Positions 1-8,183 of a stretch of 43,851 nucleotides of DNA are shown here, one piece after another. A program made the position numbers and the translations under genes. Every line of letters starts with the position of its first letter. The first letter of the stretch is position 1. Location of the stretch: assembly GCA_958402795.1 (NCBI GenBank), contig CATXUX010000031.1, positions 1 to 43,851 on the forward strand. The letters are read 5' to 3'. This DNA is from an uncultured Lachnospiraceae bacterium. Its GTDB lineage: Bacteria; Bacillota; Clostridia; Lachnospirales; Lachnospiraceae. Under the pieces are notes generated by a model. It was not told the DNA's origin and did not search any database. It saw only the letters and a list, made by a program, of their open reading frames with translations.

Positions 1-334
1 CACTTTCATAAATCTTTTCCACTTGCTCTATTACAACATATGCCTCCTTCGTCAGATAATTATGTGTACACCGTCTGTCCTCCAGATCCTGCTCCATCTG
101 AATATAACCTTTTTTCTGGAGTCTGGTTAATGACTGTGAAATGTGTCCTCTGGTAAACATTTTCAGCTCCATCATATCAGACGATGTATTTTTTTCCCCC
201 GCATGATCAAGATAAAACAGGATCTGCATATCTATCTTATATAACCCGTATTCTTTTTCTAAAGGCTCCAGCTTCTTTTCCAATAATTTTCTGAATTGCA
301 TTCCATACAATAATGATTCAAGAGAATAATTCAT
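1..334 (-). CDS. MarR-family transcriptional regulator, 3' end cut by window edge
   Basis: Reading leftwards from an ATG at 334, the frame is open to the window edge and gives 111 residues starting MNYSLESLLYGMQF. It contains a winged-helix DNA-binding region (TSSDMMELKMFTRGHISQSL, then a wing with EDRRCTHNYLT), which is typical of MarR proteins. The DRR in the wing is a family hallmark. A GGAGGAG Shine-Dalgarno sequence lies just upstream. The C-terminal dimerisation helix is outside the window. It probably represses its own or nearby genes, but the target is not visible. The family is clear and the function is open. Confidence 0.85.
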   Translation of the reverse strand, partial: MNYSLESLLYGMQFRKLLEKKLEPLEKEYGLYKIDMQILFYLDHAGEKNTSSDMMELKMFTRGHISQSLTRLQKKGYIQMEQDLEDRRCTHNYLTKEAYVVIEQVEKIYES

Positions 335-476
335 TTTCTTCTCCTCCGTTCATTTATTTTAAAATTAAACTATTTATTTTTAATATAATAGCAGATAATT
401 TTGACTTGTCAATATACTTTATATTTCTTTCATAATGTTTCTGAATCGGTAATTATTTTGTCTACATCCTGAAAAA

Positions 477-510
477 AAAGAGGGACCACGTTACTTCGCA
501 GTCCCTTCAT
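477..510 (-). terminator. Rho-independent terminator of the AKR-AKR-cupin operon
   Basis: On the minus strand AGGGAC (506-501) pairs with GTCCCT (486-481), with an extra CG/CG pair inside the loop. The stem is followed by C and eight T residues. It lies about 50 bases past the cupin stop codon. The plus strand also has a T-run after the stem, so it may work in both directions. Confidence 0.8.
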
Positions 511-560
511 TTTTTTAGCGAAGTCATTCAACAGAATTACTCGCTCGTTCCGAAGGAGCC

Positions 561-968
561 TTATTGCAGCTTACTGTATTTTTCATCGCTGACCGGCTCC
601 AGCCATTCATTGGATGCTCCCTCTGCCGGAACCTCTACGGCCAGATGTGCGAACCAGCTATCCGGCGCCGCGCCATGCCAGTGCTTTACTTCTGCAGGAA
701 TGTTTACCACATCGCCGGGATGCAGTTCGCGGGGTTCTTTTCCCCATTCCTGATAATAGCCTCTGCCTGCGGTGACAAGCAGAATCTGTCCGCCGCCGGA
801 TTTTGCATGGTGGATATGCCAGTTGTTACGGCATCCCGGCTCAAAAGTCACATTGCCGATTGCCACCTGCTCCGTGGAGAGCATATTCAGATAGCTCTGC
901 CCGGTAAAATATTTTGCAAACGCCTCGTTCTTATCTCCCATAGGGAATACACTTGTTATTTTTTCCAT
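561..968 (-). CDS. Small cupin-domain protein
   Basis: A 135-residue single-domain cupin. Motif 1 spans about residues 45-70, with H51, H53, H54 and Q61 as likely metal ligands. Motif 2 follows (PGDVVNIPAEVKHWHG, residues 84-99), supplying H96 and H98. No signal peptide is seen, so it is cytoplasmic. Proteins of this size and pattern are often annotated as cupin-type carboxymuconolactone decarboxylase-like proteins, but the substrate cannot be told. It is the last gene of an operon with two aldo/keto reductases (46-base gap upstream), so a role in handling small carbonyl or quinone compounds is plausible. An AGGAG site lies 11 bases before the ATG. Confidence 0.85.
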   Translation of the reverse strand: MEKITSVFPMGDKNEAFAKYFTGQSYLNMLSTEQVAIGNVTFEPGCRNNWHIHHAKSGGGQILLVTAGRGYYQEWGKEPRELHPGDVVNIPAEVKHWHGAAPDSWFAHLAVEVPAEGASNEWLEPVSDEKYSKLQ

Positions 969-1014
969 GATTTTTTTTACTCCTTTTAAAACATCATATG
1001 ATCATTAAAACCCC

Positions 1015-1881
1015 TTATTTCATCTTTCCTCCGAAAACCGGGAATCCGCTGTATTCGCCATAGTCCTTGATCTGCTCCATCGTTTTCATTGTTTCCATAT
1101 CCGCATCGGAAATCACAAAGTCCACCTCTGCGTTGTTGCGCATATGTTCCGGATTTGCAGTTTTCGGAAGGGGCAGCAGTCCAAGCTGAAGAACATACCG
1201 GATACAGAGCTGCGGGATAGAAACGCCGTATTTTGCGGCCATTGCCTGAACCGCTCCGTTTTTCAGCATCTCGCCGTGGGCCACGGGAGAGTATGCTTCC
1301 ACCAGCATTCCTTTGCTTTCCGAATACTGAATCAATTCAAAAGGTGTATTGCTTACGTGAGCCAGCAACTGGTTTACCATCGGGGCAACGCTGCATCCAG
1401 CCAGCAGACTGTCAATGTCCTGCTTTTCAAAATTGGAAACACCGATTGCCCGCAGTTTTCCGGCCTGATATGCTTCCTCCAGCGCGCGCCACGCCTCCCG
1501 GTTTCCTTCCTCATAACGGTCTTCTTCCCGAAACTGCGTCCACGGCTGCGGACTGTGGATCAGCATCATATCAATATAGTCAAGTCCCATCGTTTTCAGG
1601 GAACCATCGATCGCAGAGACGGCCTCCTGATAGGTCTTTACTTCCGCCGCCAGCTTTGTCGTCACAAACAATTCGTCTCTTGCAATCCCGCAGGTACGGA
1701 TTCCTTCTCCCACGCCGTGTTCATTCTCATATGCCTGCGCTGTGTCAAAATGCCGGTATCCCAGCTTTACCGCGTCACATACTGCCTGTGCCGCTTTATC
1801 GTCGGGAATGAACCATGTTCCAAGTCCCAGTTTCGGGATTTTCACTTCATTTGATAAGGTATACATTTCATCAAAAATCAT
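1015..1881 (-). CDS. Aldo/keto reductase (2,5-diketo-D-gluconate reductase-like)
   Basis: A 288-residue NAD(P)H-dependent aldo/keto reductase with the TIM-barrel family pattern. The catalytic tetrad is visible as D46, Y51, K76 and H109 (FDTAQAYENE, VTTKLA, MLIHSP). The short length and motif spacing fit the bacterial AKR5-like prostaglandin F synthase/diketogluconate reductase group. It would reduce an aldehyde or ketone to an alcohol in the cytoplasm; the substrate is unknown. GGAGG sits nine bases before the ATG. It lies between another aldo/keto reductase (42-base gap) and a cupin gene, all in one direction, so the three are probably cotranscribed. Confidence 0.93.
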   Translation of the reverse strand: MIFDEMYTLSNEVKIPKLGLGTWFIPDDKAAQAVCDAVKLGYRHFDTAQAYENEHGVGEGIRTCGIARDELFVTTKLAAEVKTYQEAVSAIDGSLKTMGLDYIDMMLIHSPQPWTQFREEDRYEEGNREAWRALEEAYQAGKLRAIGVSNFEKQDIDSLLAGCSVAPMVNQLLAHVSNTPFELIQYSESKGMLVEAYSPVAHGEMLKNGAVQAMAAKYGVSIPQLCIRYVLQLGLLPLPKTANPEHMRNNAEVDFVISDADMETMKTMEQIKDYGEYSGFPVFGGKMK

Positions 1882-1923
1882 TTTCTACATCCTCCGGTTA
1901 TTATTTTATTTCTTTCTTTTGAC

Positions 1924-2928
1924 TTATTTCTTTTCATCCAGCAGCACGACTCCGTCTGCGGGATTGTGGTCGATCGCGCCTACAATCCGGTGGGGAAGAT
2001 AAGGTTCTTCCAGCCAGGCGATATCCTCCGCCGTCAGTTTCACTGCCAGTGCTCCCGCCGCATCATCCAAATAGGAAGCCTTCGTTGCCCCGATGATGGG
2101 AGATGCAACGCCTTTGGCCCAGTGCCACGCAATGGCGATCTGGGACATCTTTACTCCATACCGCTCCGCCAGTTCGTGAACCCGGCTCACAATCTGCATA
2201 TCCTGCTCTTCGGTACGGTCGTATTTCCCTATAGCCACCCGGTCCGTACGGCTTCGCAGGGTATCTGCCTTCCACTCCGGCCGCGCCAGATGTCCTGCTG
2301 CCAAGGGACTGTACGGCATCAGGGACACGCCCATCTGTTTGCAAATGGGAATCAGTTCCCGCTCATCTTCCCGGTAGAGGAGATTATAATGGTTCTCCAT
2401 AGCCTCAAACTGCGCCCATCCGTGGTCATGGGCAGCGATCTGCATGTTGTAAAACTGATACCCGTACATGGCGGAAGCGCCCAGCGCCCGAACTTTTCCG
2501 GCTTTTACAAGCTCGTTCAAGGCCTCCATCGTTTCCTCAATGGGAGTTTCATAGTCAAAACGGTGGATGATGTACAGATCCAGATAATCCGACCCCAGCC
2601 GTTTCAACGTCCCGTCGATCTCCCGGCGAATGGCCGGAGCGGACAACCTGCCGGGGTTAAAATAGACTTTCGAGGCAATGACAACCTTATCACGGGCAAT
2701 GTTCTTTTTCAGCGCCCGCCCCAGATATTCCTCACTGGTTCCGGCAGAGTAGCCGTTTGCCGTATCAAAGAAATTGATGCCAAGATCCAAAGCATGCCTG
2801 ACGAGCCGCTCCGTATCGCTTTCATCCAAAGTCCAGTCATGCATGGTTCCGGCTTTGCCAAAACTCATACAACCCACGCACAGCTTAGAAATTTCAATAT
2901 CTGTATTTCCTAATTTTGTATATTCCAT
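1924..2928 (-). CDS. Aldo/keto reductase (YhdN/Tas-like)
   Basis: A 334-residue aldo/keto reductase of the longer bacterial group. The tetrad is D55, Y60, K87 and H122 (FFDTANGYSAG, VIASKVYF, YIIHRFD). I chose the ATG at 2928 (MEYTKLGNTD) because GGAGG lies eight bases upstream of it; an in-frame ATG at 2934 sits only two bases from that site. It is the first gene of the AKR-AKR-cupin operon. Its upstream region carries three TACCTAT repeats that may bind a regulator. It is not close to the neighbouring reductase, so this is not a simple tandem duplication. Confidence 0.93.
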   Translation of the reverse strand: MEYTKLGNTDIEISKLCVGCMSFGKAGTMHDWTLDESDTERLVRHALDLGINFFDTANGYSAGTSEEYLGRALKKNIARDKVVIASKVYFNPGRLSAPAIRREIDGTLKRLGSDYLDLYIIHRFDYETPIEETMEALNELVKAGKVRALGASAMYGYQFYNMQIAAHDHGWAQFEAMENHYNLLYREDERELIPICKQMGVSLMPYSPLAAGHLARPEWKADTLRSRTDRVAIGKYDRTEEQDMQIVSRVHELAERYGVKMSQIAIAWHWAKGVASPIIGATKASYLDDAAGALAVKLTAEDIAWLEEPYLPHRIVGAIDHNPADGVVLLDEKK

Positions 2929-2973
2929 AATCATATCCTCCAACCAAAATATAGGCAGGCATCCTTTCCCGGA

Positions 2974-3017
2974 TACCTATATTGTACCTATCGTCTGCTT
3001 AAATGTCTAATACCTAT
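2974..3017 (-). promoter_or_regulatory. Three TACCTAT repeats upstream of the aldo/keto reductase operon
   Basis: The heptamer TACCTAT occurs at 2974-2980, 2985-2991 and 3011-3017, all in the same orientation, inside the 134-base gap between the MATE stop and the aldo/keto reductase start. The first two are 11 bases apart, about one helical turn. They could be operator half-sites. No bound regulator can be named. Confidence 0.4.
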
Positions 3018-3062
3018 ATCGAATTGCAAGTCATGCTTTAAATGTATCAGACTTATTTATTT

Positions 3063-4442
3063 TTAAGATCGGAACCACCGAAGTATCAGTATGATTCCTA
3101 CCGTCAATGCAACAGTTTCCATGATAGGAGATGCCCACAAAATATATTCCAATCCGAAGCGGTCTCTGATTACAAAGAACAGAACAATATCCAGCGATCC
3201 TTTATGCAGCAGCGACAGCAAAAACGGCTTTACACTTTGCCCCACCGCCTGAAATACAGCTATAATCACAAACAACAGTGGATAAATGGAAATGGCGATA
3301 CACAGTACCCGCAAAAAATCCGTTCCATAAGCAATCGTTACGGCATCCTTTATAAAGAAACCGATCAGCCATGGTGCAAATACATAAGAGCACACGCTGC
3401 AGATCAGAGAAAAAAGCAGTGTACATACAGCCGAAAAAGCCGCCACTTTCTTCATCCTGGAAATTCGGTCAGAAGCATAGCAATAAGATACAATCGGCAG
3501 CATTCCCTGTGTAATGCCCTGATTTACCGCATAAGCAAGGGAATCTATTTTTCGGACGACACCAAGTCCTGCCACAGCAGCACTGGCTCCCAATTCGGCA
3601 ATCATGCCGTTTAAAAAGAAATTTGAAATTTGTCCTGCCGCCAACAGAAAAAAGCTCGGTATGCCGCAGCGGAAAATGTCCAGCATCGTAACACGGATAT
3701 TTTTTCGCCCATTCAGCGTAAAGCGGAAAACAGGAACCGCATGGTGCGTGATAATATAATGCAGGAAATAGCACATGGCGGCCGTATTGGAAACAGCCGT
3801 TGCGATTGCCGCACCGAGAACTTCATTTCCATCCGGTAATAATATAAACATAAACAGCGGATCTAAAGCCATGTTTAAAACAGCCCCAAAAGCAACACCC
3901 ATACTGGCAGCTCTGGCCTGTCCGATGCTTCGGATCAAATGTGCAAACACGGCTGACAATATGGTGGGAATACTGCCGATCACCATCGTAACATGAGTAT
4001 ACCAAACCGCATAATCAATACTGGCTGCATCTCCGCCAATCCGCATTAAGAACGGCCTCGCAAACATGGCAAGAAACAAAGCATAGAAAGCAGCGGCGGC
4101 AAGCGCCCCATAAATTGAGAGAACAAATGCACGCCGCGCCCTGTTGTGATGTCCGGTCCCCATAGCTCTCGCAATCACACTGGAGCCACCGATTCCGAAA
4201 AGATTCGCAATCGCAGTCATGATGTTATACACAGGAAGGCACAAGGATATAGCGGCCACTGCCGCCGCATTCCCGGTCAGTCCTACATACCAGGTGTCAG
4301 CCAGATTATAAATTACTGTAATAATCTGGCTGATGATAGTAGGAACTACCATGAATGCCACCGCTTTCGGAACAGGATATTCCGCAAAAATCTGCCGTTC
4401 GCGGGTTTCTATTTCTGAACCTTCGTTTTCCGTATGTTCCAT
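3063..4442 (-). CDS. MATE-family multidrug/organic cation efflux transporter
   Basis: A protein of about 459 residues with around 12 hydrophobic segments and the MATE pattern of two homologous six-helix halves (PKAVAFMVVPTIISQII and ADTWYVGLTGN near the N-terminus). MATE proteins export drugs or metabolites in exchange for Na+ or H+. The frame is open further upstream, but the ATG at 4442 (MEHTENEG) has AAGGAG at proper spacing and the upstream extension is the 3' end of a broken gene. That remnant stops three bases before this start. It is the distal gene of a flavodoxin-RibD remnant-MATE operon. Confidence 0.92.
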   Translation of the reverse strand: MEHTENEGSEIETRERQIFAEYPVPKAVAFMVVPTIISQIITVIYNLADTWYVGLTGNAAAVAAISLCLPVYNIMTAIANLFGIGGSSVIARAMGTGHHNRARRAFVLSIYGALAAAAFYALFLAMFARPFLMRIGGDAASIDYAVWYTHVTMVIGSIPTILSAVFAHLIRSIGQARAASMGVAFGAVLNMALDPLFMFILLPDGNEVLGAAIATAVSNTAAMCYFLHYIITHHAVPVFRFTLNGRKNIRVTMLDIFRCGIPSFFLLAAGQISNFFLNGMIAELGASAAVAGLGVVRKIDSLAYAVNQGITQGMLPIVSYCYASDRISRMKKVAAFSAVCTLLFSLICSVCSYVFAPWLIGFFIKDAVTIAYGTDFLRVLCIAISIYPLLFVIIAVFQAVGQSVKPFLLSLLHKGSLDIVLFFVIRDRFGLEYILWASPIMETVALTVGIILILRWFRS

Positions 4443-4444
4443 TC

Positions 4445-4713
4445 TTACTCCTTTTCTTTCACCAGATAACGCAGCCAAACACTTCCGCCGTCCCTGACCT
4501 CCGCGCTCTGCAGCGCAAAGCTGACCGGCAATTGTCATCCGTCGTCACGCGCCCAGACAGCCATCCCTGATGTTTGTAATACGGATTTTTGCCGAAAGAA
4601 ATATTGTAAAACACATTCCCGGCAGCGCTGCCCTCCGGCGTCTCCATGTATTTCCCCATGATCTTCCCATCCAAGGAAGTCATCATATGACAAAAAATAT
4701 AAGGTCTGTTCAT
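4445..4713 (-). pseudogene. RibD C-terminal-type reductase remnant with internal deletion
   Basis: From an ATG at 4713 with an AAAGGAA site, about 60 residues (MNRPYIFCHMMTSLDGKI onward) resemble the start of the intact RibD-like reductase at 26309-27031 (MKRPYVICHILSSLDGKI). In another frame, the last 24 residues before a TAA at 4445-4447 (ending DGGSVWLRYLVKEKE) match the C-terminus of the same protein (DGGGLYLRYLAKD). About 150 residues are missing between the two parts and the frame is shifted. The remnant still carries the ribosome binding site of the following MATE gene. Confidence 0.8.
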
Positions 4714-4742
4714 TTTCTGTTTCCTTTCTTTACATCCTCCAT

Positions 4743-5261
4743 TTATTGTTTTTTTATTTCTTCCAGCCAGTCTTTGATTTCCGGTTCTGCGTAATTCACG
4801 CTCGCGCCTCTCAAAGCAAGTCCTTTTCCAATCTGCGCTCCGGGACAAAGTTTTTTAATATCGGATTCACTGCGTCCCATTCCGCTGCCCTCGTGAGTGC
4901 AGAATGGAAAAATTCGCTTTCCCGTAAAATCAAAATGCTCCAGAAAAGTAAACACCGCCATCGGCATTGTCCCCCAATAGTTGGGATACCCCAGATATAT
5001 GGTATCGTACTGTGCCAGATTTTCCGGGTAGGTCTTCAGTTCTGGTCTTGCACCCCGCCGCTGATCTGCCTGCGCCTGTGCAATACATTCATTATAATCT
5101 TTAGAATATTCCTGCATCGGCTCCAGCTTAAACAATCCCGCACCGGTCAGCTTTTGAAGAAATTCCGCTGCAATTTCTGTATTTCCTTTCTCCAGCTTTC
5201 TGATCGTACCGCTCACATAATTTTCATCTTTGCGGGAGAAATACACAATAAGCTCTGCCAT
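4743..5261 (-). CDS. Flavodoxin-family protein
   Basis: A 172-residue cytoplasmic flavodoxin-like protein beginning MAELIVYFSRKDENYVSG, the strand-loop that binds FMN phosphate. The second FMN-contact loops are LGYPNYWGTMPMAVFTF and FCTHEGSGMGRS. It probably carries electrons or reduces quinones through bound FMN. I chose the ATG at 5261 because AGGAG lies eight bases before it; the longer open frame has no such site. It is divergent from a LysR gene across 121 bases and is followed after 29 bases by a broken reductase and a MATE pump. LysR control is an inference from this layout. Confidence 0.9.
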   Translation of the reverse strand: MAELIVYFSRKDENYVSGTIRKLEKGNTEIAAEFLQKLTGAGLFKLEPMQEYSKDYNECIAQAQADQRRGARPELKTYPENLAQYDTIYLGYPNYWGTMPMAVFTFLEHFDFTGKRIFPFCTHEGSGMGRSESDIKKLCPGAQIGKGLALRGASVNYAEPEIKDWLEEIKKQ

Positions 5262-5292
5262 CTCACCTGCTCCTTTCTTTTGTTCTGACCTT

Positions 5293-5356
5293 ATTATAAG
5301 CCCTTTTTCCTTGACTGAGAATCTCCTATATGTTACCATAGTTTTAACTTAAAGTT
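5293..5356. promoter_or_regulatory. Divergent overlapping promoters between flavodoxin and LysR genes
   Basis: Minus strand: TTCTCA (5321-5316), 17 bases, TATAAT (5298-5293), serving the flavodoxin gene. Plus strand: TTGACT (5311-5316), 17 bases, TACCAT (5334-5339), serving the LysR gene. The two -35 regions share bases. A perfect dyad AACTT-A-AAGTT at 5346-5356 sits at the expected LysR start point and could be an autoregulatory site. Confidence 0.6.
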
Positions 5357-5382
5357 TAAGGTCTTTTGAGGAGGAAACTCAT

Positions 5383-6270
5383 ATGTATAACAGCCAGCTA
5401 ACGGTTTTTGTCTGTGTTGCAGACTGCGGCAGTTTTTCTAAAGCAGCAGAAAAGTTGTTTATCTCTGCCACCGCCGTGATGAAGCAGATCAATTCTCTGG
5501 AAAAGCATTTGAACTTAAAATTGATAGAAAGAACACCCCGCGGAATCCTTCTGACGCCTGCGGGCGATGTGATTTACCGGGATGCCAAATTTCTTTTTGA
5601 CTATTCCAGGCGTTCCATAGAAAACGCAAGACAAGCCATGAATGTCCGCGACACGACTTTCTGTGTCGGAACCTCCCTGCTGAATCCGGCAAAACCTTTT
5701 ATGGATCTGTGGTATCGCGTCAATAAAGAATTTGCGAATTACAAGCTGCATCTGGTTCCTTTCGAGGACGACCATGAAGGCATCCTTTCCGAAATTGCAC
5801 AGCTTGGAGAAAAATTTGATTTTCTGCTTGGAGTCTGCGATTCAAAGCTCTGGCTCGACAAATGTAATATGCTGCCTTTGGGAAGATACAGGAAAATGTG
5901 TGCAGTTTCCAGAGAACATCCGCTGGCGCAGAAAAAACAGCTTGAAATATCCGATCTGTACGGAGAAACCCTGATGATGGTAAAGCAGGGAGATTCCGAA
6001 GTGAATGACCGCATCCGTGAGGATTTGACCCGTAACCACCCAGCCATTCAGATTGAGGACACGCCGCATTTCTATGATATTTCTGTTTTTAACCGCTGTG
6101 TGGAAACCGGAAATGTCCTATTGATTCTGGAATGTTGGAAAGACGTCCATCCGGCTCTTGTGACGATTCCGGTAAAATGGGATTACAGTTCTCCCTATGG
6201 ACTGCTGTATGCACTTGATCCGCCAGAGGATGTAGTAAAATTTGTAAATGAAGTAAAATTTTTAGGTTGA
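5383..6270 (+). CDS. LysR-family transcriptional regulator
   Basis: A 295-residue LysR-type regulator. The N-terminal winged helix-turn-helix is clear (MYNSQLTVFVCVADCGSFSK, then KLFISATAVMKQINSLEKHL and RTPRGILLTPAGDV). The rest is a substrate-binding-type effector domain. It is similar along its length to the LysR protein at 36270-37175 (shared FNRCVETGNVLL/FNRCENSNDVLM and WDYSSPYGLLY/WNHSIPYGLLH), so the two are paralogues. GAGGAGG lies upstream of the ATG. It is divergent from the flavodoxin-MATE operon, its likely target, and is followed by a K+ channel gene 20 bases downstream. Confidence 0.93.
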   Translation: MYNSQLTVFVCVADCGSFSKAAEKLFISATAVMKQINSLEKHLNLKLIERTPRGILLTPAGDVIYRDAKFLFDYSRRSIENARQAMNVRDTTFCVGTSLLNPAKPFMDLWYRVNKEFANYKLHLVPFEDDHEGILSEIAQLGEKFDFLLGVCDSKLWLDKCNMLPLGRYRKMCAVSREHPLAQKKQLEISDLYGETLMMVKQGDSEVNDRIREDLTRNHPAIQIEDTPHFYDISVFNRCVETGNVLLILECWKDVHPALVTIPVKWDYSSPYGLLYALDPPEDVVKFVNEVKFLG

Positions 6271-6290
6271 ATGCAAAAAAGGAGCTGACT

Positions 6291-6764
6291 ATGAAAAAAT
6301 TACGCGTCTTAAAATCTATACTGATCAGAACACACGCAACACAGATACTTCTTTCTTATCTGTTGTTTCTCCTGGCGGACGCTCTGGTCATCCAACTGGC
6401 CGAACCTCACATCCATACATACCGGGATGCCTTGTGGTATTGTTATGCTGTGATTTCTACTGTCGGATTTGGAGATATCGTCGTTACAACACTGATTGCA
6501 AAAACTGCTTCTGTACTACTGACAATCTATTCTATAATCGTGATTGCGCTTGTAACCGGTGTTATCGTTAATTACTATAACCAGCTCATTCAGATCCGGC
6601 AAAAGGAAACGCTTGCAGCATTTATTGATAAACTGCAGCGGCTTCCGGAGCTTTCTCAAGAAGAACTCACGATCATGTCCGAGCGTGCAAAGCTGTTTTT
6701 AGGCGAAAAAAACGAAAAAACGGAAAAAATCATGGACATGAACGGACGCGAAGATGAAAATTGA
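6291..6764 (+). CDS. Small two-helix potassium channel
   Basis: A 157-residue membrane protein with one hydrophobic helix at about 18-38, a pore loop with the K+ selectivity filter TVGFGD at 57-62, and a second helix at about 70-95. A charged cytoplasmic tail of about 60 residues follows. This is the KcsA-like 2TM tetrameric channel plan. A recognisable RCK/TrkA domain is absent. The ATG at 6291 has GGAG seven bases before it; a TTG at 6267 overlapping the LysR stop is less likely. The gene is probably cotranscribed with the LysR regulator upstream, an unusual pairing. Confidence 0.88.
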   Translation: MKKLRVLKSILIRTHATQILLSYLLFLLADALVIQLAEPHIHTYRDALWYCYAVISTVGFGDIVVTTLIAKTASVLLTIYSIIVIALVTGVIVNYYNQLIQIRQKETLAAFIDKLQRLPELSQEELTIMSERAKLFLGEKNEKTEKIMDMNGREDEN

Positions 6765-6798
6765 TTGTAATGTTTCTTATCTCTACAATATGACGTAA

Positions 6799-6842
6799 GG
6801 AAATGCCCGACAGGAATACTGCCGATCGAGCATCTCCTTTTT
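6799..6842 (+). terminator. Terminator after the K+ channel gene
   Basis: GGAAATGC (6799-6806) pairs imperfectly with GCATCTCC, with inner CGACAG/CTGCCG pairs, followed by TTTTT and a second T-run. It lies between convergent genes (K+ channel and GH30) and may serve both. Confidence 0.6.
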
Positions 6843-6853
6843 CATTTTTGCTA

Positions 6854-8182
6854 CTATTGGATCCTTCCGCTTATAATCGAACAGGGAGCTGCTTCAAACG
6901 AGAAGGCTTCTCCTTGAAAACGGATATGACAGGACATTGGAGCATCTTTTCTATTTAAAAGGACAAACACGACTTCCTGATCTCTATTTTTCCAGACGGT
7001 GAAATCCAGCATATCGGTATATCTGGTAGAAGCCAGACGGACAGCACCCGGTCTGATAAAGTGGGAAAAATGCCAGTAATAGTCCAGACACATGCGCCTT
7101 TCCAGCGTCTTCTTCTCCATATCGAAGAGGTAGGGGGCGTCACAGTAGTTTTCGGTATGGTTCGGACCGCCCTTTTCATCCAGCAGGATATTCCAGTCAT
7201 AGAATCCATTCATGCCATGGTTCAGATTTCCGATCATGTCATGGGCCAGACGGTGGGCATTTTCCAACTGCTGACCTTTTTCGTATTTGCCGAATTCCAG
7301 GCAGCTTTCTGACAGGATCAGTTTCTTTTCCGGGAATTTTCTCCGTATCATATCCAATGCTTCAAAATGTTCTCCGCTGTACCAGTGAAATGCGATGCCG
7401 GAGATCAGGTCTCTGGTTGTTTCATCTATCGTGTCTCTGGCCCGCTCATAGGCCCTTTCTTTATTATGATCCCAGATAAACAACTGGATATTTTCCAGAC
7501 CGTGAGCTTTAAGAGCAGGAACCAGATAATCCCGGAGAAATTCCTTTTCCTGCGCGGAGCTGTAGATACAAGAATCCCAGGTCTGTACGGCAGCAGGCTC
7601 ATTTTGTATGGACATGCGGGTTACTTCATACCCTCTTTTGATGAATTCTTCTGCATACCGACAGAGATATTCGGCCCAGCGTTTCCGATACTCCGGTTTC
7701 AGCTCTCCGCCCCGGACTCTGCTGCTGTTTGTCTTCATGTAGGCCGGAGGAGACCAGGGAGAAAGCATGAGCTTCAGCCTTTTCCCTGCCTTTTTCTGAG
7801 CAGCCTCCAAAAGAGGGAGAATATATCTTTCTGTATCTGCAAAAGAAAATTTTTCTAGGTTTTCGTCAGATTCACAGCCGTCTGCCTCATAAAGATGTGT
7901 GGAAAAATCGCAGCTGTCTACAGGAATCCGCACCTGGGTATACCCCATCTGTTTTTCATCAAAATACATGGTAAGCAGTTCATCCTGCTGCTCCTCTGTC
8001 AGGTGGGAAAAGACATAACCGGAGGCGTCGGTCAATGCACCTCCGAAGCCTTCAAAGGTCTGAAATTCCATGTCAGGATAGATGTTGAGTACCTGATTTT
8101 CGACATAAGCCTCTGCATCTCCGGAAATCATTTTTTTCGTTTTCTCACCCTGCTTGTCTGTTACATATAATTCCATATTCAT
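6854..8182 (-). CDS. GH30-family glycoside hydrolase (beta-glucanase/beta-glucosidase type)
   Basis: A 442-residue glycoside hydrolase of family 30. The N-terminal strand FQTFEGFGGALTDAS is typical. The acid/base is probably E195 (SIQNEPA) and the nucleophile E292 (LILSESCLE). The C-terminal beta-sandwich (about 375-442) completes the usual GH30 architecture. There is no signal peptide, so it works in the cytoplasm on imported oligosaccharides or glycosides. Known GH30 activities include endo-beta-1,6-glucanase and glucosylceramidase; the sequence alone does not decide. It starts one base after the GPH symporter stop, so translation is coupled. The AAGGAG site lies inside the symporter's last codons. 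Confidence 0.92.
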   Translation of the reverse strand: MNMELYVTDKQGEKTKKMISGDAEAYVENQVLNIYPDMEFQTFEGFGGALTDASGYVFSHLTEEQQDELLTMYFDEKQMGYTQVRIPVDSCDFSTHLYEADGCESDENLEKFSFADTERYILPLLEAAQKKAGKRLKLMLSPWSPPAYMKTNSSRVRGGELKPEYRKRWAEYLCRYAEEFIKRGYEVTRMSIQNEPAAVQTWDSCIYSSAQEKEFLRDYLVPALKAHGLENIQLFIWDHNKERAYERARDTIDETTRDLISGIAFHWYSGEHFEALDMIRRKFPEKKLILSESCLEFGKYEKGQQLENAHRLAHDMIGNLNHGMNGFYDWNILLDEKGGPNHTENYCDAPYLFDMEKKTLERRMCLDYYWHFSHFIRPGAVRLASTRYTDMLDFTVWKNRDQEVVFVLLNRKDAPMSCHIRFQGEAFSFEAAPCSIISGRIQ

Positions 8183-8183
8183 T

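Noticed and set aside
564..989. Plus-strand open frame over the cupin gene
   Set aside because: It mirrors the cupin gene, shows no domain and has composition typical of a shadow frame.
4443..4538. N-terminal extension of the first MATE protein
   Set aside because: The extension is the 3' end of the RibD-like remnant read in another frame, and a proper ribosome site precedes the ATG at 4442.
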